From the IMG/VR virus record IMGVR_UViG_3300032047_000003, positions 47,568-111,567 of that record: a DNA stretch of 64,000 bases, one strand, 5' to 3'. Source of the stretch: a virus. Shown piece after piece: positions 61,820 to 64,000 of the stretch. Under the pieces are notes generated by a model. The model worked only from the letters and a program-made list of their open reading frames with translations. It was not told the origin of the DNA and made no database searches. Every line of letters starts with the position of its first letter. Position 1 is the first letter of the stretch. A program made the position numbers and the translations under genes.

Positions 61820-62146
61820 ATGGCAAAACTAAATAAAGAAAGAAGAGAGCGTTATGCTCTTTTGTCTAATATAATCACAGTGCTAGCGATAGCATGGTGG
61901 TTCATTGCAACTCTTGGACTTTCGACCTGTGTGGGTTGGACACTGTGCTACATTGTAGGAGTGTTCTTCCTGACAGCTGCGTCAGAAAGTGCTGTGCCTA
62001 TTGGCATAGATGGAGTGTTGGGAAGATACTTGTCTATATTCTTTTGGTACGGTATCATTACCGGCTGGATATGGGTAGCAGTATTTAACTTTGACAATAT
62101 CTGTAAAGATACAATGAGTTGGATAAAAGATGTATTAATGATCTAA
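61820..62146 (+). CDS. Small membrane protein (108 aa)
   Basis: 108-aa protein starting MAKLNKERRER with SD ATGGAGG. After a basic N-terminus, hydrophobic helices lie at about residues 15-34 (LLSNIITVLAIAWWFIATLG), 36-53 (CVGWTLCYIVGVFFLTA) and 70-90 (LSIFFWYGIITGWIWVAVF), giving three predicted membrane spans. The positive N-terminus suggests a cytoplasmic start. No domain known. It is a neighbour of two other small membrane proteins, so a shared envelope target in the host is possible. Confidence 0.7.
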   Translation: MAKLNKERRERYALLSNIITVLAIAWWFIATLGLSTCVGWTLCYIVGVFFLTAASESAVPIGIDGVLGRYLSIFFWYGIITGWIWVAVFNFDNICKDTMSWIKDVLMI

Positions 62147-62170
62147 CTCTCTCTTCCTTCGAAAAGATTT

Positions 62171-62210
62171 CCCTATGGATTGCTATTGTAGTTCATAGGG
62201 TCTTTTTTGT
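62171..62210 (+). terminator. Intrinsic terminator of cassette 4
   Basis: CCCTATG (62171-62177) pairs with CATAGGG (62194-62200) across a 16-nt loop, followed by TCTTTTTTG. The loop is longer than in the other cassettes. Confidence 0.75.
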
Positions 62211-62270
62211 TTTTTATTTTAGTGGAGTTAGCGCAGTGCAAGACTCCAAAACAATAAACCAGGTAAAACA
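62201..62270 (+). promoter_or_regulatory. Leader element copy 5
   Basis: TCTTTTTTGTTTTTTATT then TTTAGTGGA (62218-62226) and AGCGCAGTGCAAGACTCC. The SD before ATG 62271 is weaker (CCAGG) than in other copies. Confidence 0.5.
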
Positions 62271-62546
62271 ATGAACCTTGTTAAAGAAATCTATACACAC
62301 ATTGATGTGTTCTACAAATTCAACCTTTCTTGTCTGGCCCTTATGTGGCCAGCAATATGGCTGATACAGGAACTAGCGCTCGATATGGCGATGGAAGCTG
62401 TGCTTTTCGGAGCGGGTATCGCTGGAGGCGCCAGTGTGCTGATCTTTGTAGGACTGTCAATAATGTGTGTTGTTGACACTTATAGAAGCTACAGAGCCCA
62501 AAAGAGTTTTGAAGAAGAATACCCATCCCTCAAGGATTGGTGTTAA
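62271..62546 (+). CDS. Small two-helix membrane protein (91 aa)
   Basis: 91-aa protein, ATG 62271 with a weak SD (CAGG). Hydrophobic segments at about residues 17-36 (FNLSCLALMWPAIWLIQEL) and 42-66 (GAGIAGGASVLIFVGLSIMC) predict two membrane helices. The C-terminus is a soluble tail (SYRAQKSFEEEYPSLKDWC). It has no signal peptide cleavage site. Early-module envelope protein by context, function unknown. Confidence 0.65.
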   Translation: MNLVKEIYTHIDVFYKFNLSCLALMWPAIWLIQELALDMAMEAVLFGAGIAGGASVLIFVGLSIMCVVDTYRSYRAQKSFEEEYPSLKDWC

Positions 62547-62577
62547 GCTTTCGGTTTGTAGCTTGTAGAAAGTACTG

Positions 62578-62609
62578 AGATCACGATTAATTCGTGATCT
62601 TTTTATTTT
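62578..62609 (+). terminator. Intrinsic terminator of cassette 5
   Basis: Perfect 9-bp stem AGATCACGA/TCGTGATCT with loop TTAAT followed by TTTTATTTT. Confidence 0.85.
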
Positions 62610-62650
62610 CCTTTAACGGTAATTCTGCCAAAAAACATTCGAGGTGACAC
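62599..62650 (+). promoter_or_regulatory. Leader element copy 6 (shortest)
   Basis: CTTTTTATTTTCC then a diverged TTTAACGG (62612-62619), a short TGCCA tract and GAGGTG before ATG 62651. At 30 nt from the motif to the start codon this is the shortest leader. It overlaps the preceding terminator. Confidence 0.4.
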
Positions 62651-62950
62651 ATGGCTAATTGTCTATGTGGGTCCTGGAGAAGAACTTCTTTTGGTTCGGT
62701 TTGTCGTCAGTGCGGCAAACACAAACAGAAGAAGAGGACCAAAAAGTCTTCTCAAGGAAAGTCTTTTGATGCAATTCTGCATCAAATACAGTCCGAGTAC
62801 AATAGTACTGATGGTGATCCAAAAGAGCACTGTCAGGTACTGTCGTACGAAATCGTTAACGGTGAATACGTCGTAACGGCAATTCAATACGATAGCGAGG
62901 CTGCTAGAAACGGGAGATTCCCCAAGTCAATTACGACTTGGAAGTACTAA
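62651..62950 (+). CDS. Small zinc-ribbon-like protein (99 aa)
   Basis: 99-aa protein, SD GAGGTG. The N-terminus carries C4-x-C6-x11-C18-x2-C21 (CLCGSWRR, then CRQCGK), a probable zinc-binding knuckle, followed by a basic linker (KQKKRTKKSSQGK). The C-terminal 60 residues form a mixed domain with VLSYEIVNGEYVVTAIQY. Zinc-knuckle plus basic stretch suits a DNA- or RNA-binding host-takeover factor, for example a transcription modulator. That role is inferred. Confidence 0.65.
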   Translation: MANCLCGSWRRTSFGSVCRQCGKHKQKKRTKKSSQGKSFDAILHQIQSEYNSTDGDPKEHCQVLSYEIVNGEYVVTAIQYDSEAARNGRFPKSITTWKY

Positions 62951-62962
62951 AAAAGTGTAATT

Positions 62963-62994
62963 CCTAGACGAAAGTCTAGGTTTCTTTTTTATTT
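62963..62994 (+). terminator. Intrinsic terminator of cassette 6
   Basis: Perfect stem CCTAGAC/GTCTAGG with a GAAA tetraloop followed by TTTCTTTTTTATTTT. Confidence 0.85.
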
Positions 62995-63074
62995 TCTCTT
63001 CTTTTTTCTTAGATGGCGGTAACTGCCTGTGGGAAACCCGAAGTGTACAATCAATCCAGCTGTGGAGGTAAATC
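62981..63074 (+). promoter_or_regulatory. Leader element copy 7 with strong SD
   Basis: TTTCTTTTTTATTTTC, an extra T-rich insert, then the variant CTTAGATGG (63008-63016), GGGAAACCCGAAG and CTGTGGAGG before ATG 63075. GGGAAACCCGAA matches GGGAAACTCGAA of copies 1 and 2, with a changed base that keeps a short GAAA-loop hairpin. Confidence 0.5.
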
Positions 63075-63467
63075 ATGGCAAAACTAACTCAATTACTTAT
63101 GGCAGTCATAGCGATTGCTTTATTATCATGTCTCGTTCGTGAAAGCGCAGAAGCAAACGAAAACTTTTGGTGGGATATCTACGTCTGTGAAGAAGAAGCT
63201 TCATCTTGGGAGGGACCAATTCCTAATGCAGAATACCGATGTACAAAGAAAGACGCTTTGTACAATTGGAGTCACTGCTATATCGAATTTTCGGAGAACA
63301 AAACATGGTTTGTTGGCGATCTTTTAGATCGTCGTTACTTTGATCGGTATCACGAATTTGAAACAACAAAAACTTATTTCGCAATTACGCAAAATAAGAA
63401 TAGTCTTCATAATTGGTATCGTCATATCTTAGTAAAAGATGCTGTAAAGGCGTGTCGTCATAAGTAA
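63075..63467 (+). CDS. Secreted or lipid-anchored small protein with four cysteines (130 aa)
   Basis: 130-aa protein starting MAKLTQLLMAVIAIALLSC with SD TGGAGG. Residues 6-20 are a hydrophobic signal. LLSC could be a lipobox at C19, or signal peptidase I could cleave after residue 27 (SAEA). Four further cysteines (C38, C56, C68, C127) suggest two disulfides in a periplasmic or extracellular space. The remaining sequence is rich in Trp, Tyr and His. No domain is known. An envelope target such as superinfection exclusion is an inference. Confidence 0.65.
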   Translation: MAKLTQLLMAVIAIALLSCLVRESAEANENFWWDIYVCEEEASSWEGPIPNAEYRCTKKDALYNWSHCYIEFSENKTWFVGDLLDRRYFDRYHEFETTKTYFAITQNKNSLHNWYRHILVKDAVKACRHK

Positions 63468-63483
63468 TAGTAACAACGGAAAG

Positions 63484-63525
63484 GTGCAGAGAGCTCGCAG
63501 GGCTGCATCTTAATCTTTTTTTTAT
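63484..63525 (+). terminator. Intrinsic terminator of cassette 7
   Basis: Stem built on GTGCAG (63484-63489) with CTGCAT and an inner AGC/GCT, followed by TAATCTTTTTTTTATTT. The stem is less regular than in the other cassettes. Confidence 0.65.
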
Positions 63526-63620
63526 TTCCCTTTAATGGTACCTTGGCCTTTGGGACAGGTGTGCAAGTGTCGAATGATCGGGGCGAGGGCTGTGGTGGCC
63601 TTTAACGCATGGGGGTATAT
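63509..63620 (+). promoter_or_regulatory. Leader element copy 8 (longest)
   Basis: TCTTTTTTTTATTTCCC then TTTAATGGT (63531-63539), an 80-nt leader rich in G, and GGGGGT before ATG 63621. The upstream core matches the other copies although the leader itself does not. Confidence 0.45.
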
Positions 63621-64000
63621 CATGTCTGAAGAAACCAAAAAACAAGAAACAAGAAAGATCACAACCGATGATGCGAAGGCATTGCGATTGGTATTGAACC
63701 GATTCTTAGTGTTACAAGAAATTCCATCCAATTGGCAATTTGTTGAAACTCATAAGGAAGGGGAAACAACCTGGGTTATATCTGAAACGTTTATGACAAC
63801 CTTTGAGGACTTGATCGCAGATGCCAAAAAAGCATTGAAATCAATCAAGGAACAAGGTAAAGTCAAAGGTAAGCAGCTTGCAAGAGTTGTCCTTGCTAAG
63901 TGTCCAAAGAGCACAAAGCGAAACGGGAAGCCATTCGGTATGTGTTTCATTGTGACCAAAGAACATCTTACGTTACCACGTTTTGATGGATTTCGACAAA
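63621..64000 (+). CDS. Early-module soluble protein, cut by window edge
   Basis: Open from ATG 63621 (MSEETKKQETRKITTDDAKA) for 126 codons to the window edge without a stop, so the C-terminus is missing. The product is soluble, Lys/Glu-rich and mixed alpha/beta (LRLVLNRFLVLQEIPSNWQ, ISETFMTTFEDLIADAKKAL). No recognisable domain. It follows the longest leader of the module. Confidence 0.6.

Noticed and set aside
61630-61836. 68-codon frame MDFHACNC...
   Set aside because: No SD, and it reads through a perfect terminator and the next leader element.
1-64000. tRNA genes, CRISPR arrays, insertion sequences, attachment sites
   Set aside because: I found no cloverleaf, regular spaced repeats, transposase or direct-repeat ends by reading. 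A dedicated scan could still find a short one.

Overview
This window is part of the genome of a large, AT-rich, contractile-tailed phage (myovirus, probably jumbo-sized). The evidence is a complete head-and-tail structural module: large terminase, portal, prohead protease, major capsid protein, tail sheath, tube-like proteins, a tail-assembly chaperone and a baseplate J-like protein. The genes are tightly packed, start codons often overlap stop codons, and several proteins are far larger than usual (up to 3991 aa). The sequence alone does not identify the host. A Sec or lipoprotein-type signal peptide and a leader of Shine-Dalgarno (SD) type sites show only that it is a bacterium.

Layout. From 1 to 60431 every gene lies on the minus strand and is read right to left. 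A near-consensus sigma70 promoter (60452-60480) stands at the head. In transcription order come two small-terminase-region proteins (60.4-59.4 kb), a 1420-aa DEDDh exonuclease plus staphylococcal-nuclease fusion (59.4-55.1), a glycine-zipper protein, large terminase, a coiled-coil peptide and a second glycine-zipper protein (55.1-50.7), connector-region proteins, portal, protease/scaffold, a capsid-associated protein and major capsid protein (50.7-41.5). Neck proteins follow (41.4-37.8), then sheath and three tube-like proteins (37.8-32.2) and tail chaperones (32.2-30.7). Three giant proteins of 1412, 2054 and 3991 aa occupy 30.7-8.3 kb, and baseplate genes occupy 8.3-0 kb.

The most notable gene is the 2054-aa protein. 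It carries a GK-x14-DFDGD motif with the spacing found in the catalytic double-psi beta-barrel of cellular RNA polymerase beta-prime. Other stretches resemble the single-chain polymerases of the YonO, crAss-phage gp66 and eukaryotic RNA-dependent RNA polymerase (RdRP) group. It lies between tail genes and shares a C-terminal signature with the adjacent 1412-aa protein. This suggests a single-chain RNA polymerase carried in the virion and injected together with partner proteins.

From 60.7 kb to the right end the plus strand carries a very different module: small autonomous cassettes of leader, short gene and intrinsic terminator. Most products are small membrane, secreted or zinc-ribbon proteins, as expected of an early host-takeover region. 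Every cassette begins right after the previous terminator with a recurring element (TCTTTTTTATTT, then TTTARTGG). This element is a candidate promoter for the phage polymerase. One cassette has no convincing gene and looks like a small RNA. Joining the two halves, virion polymerase and takeover cassettes, is inference and testable.
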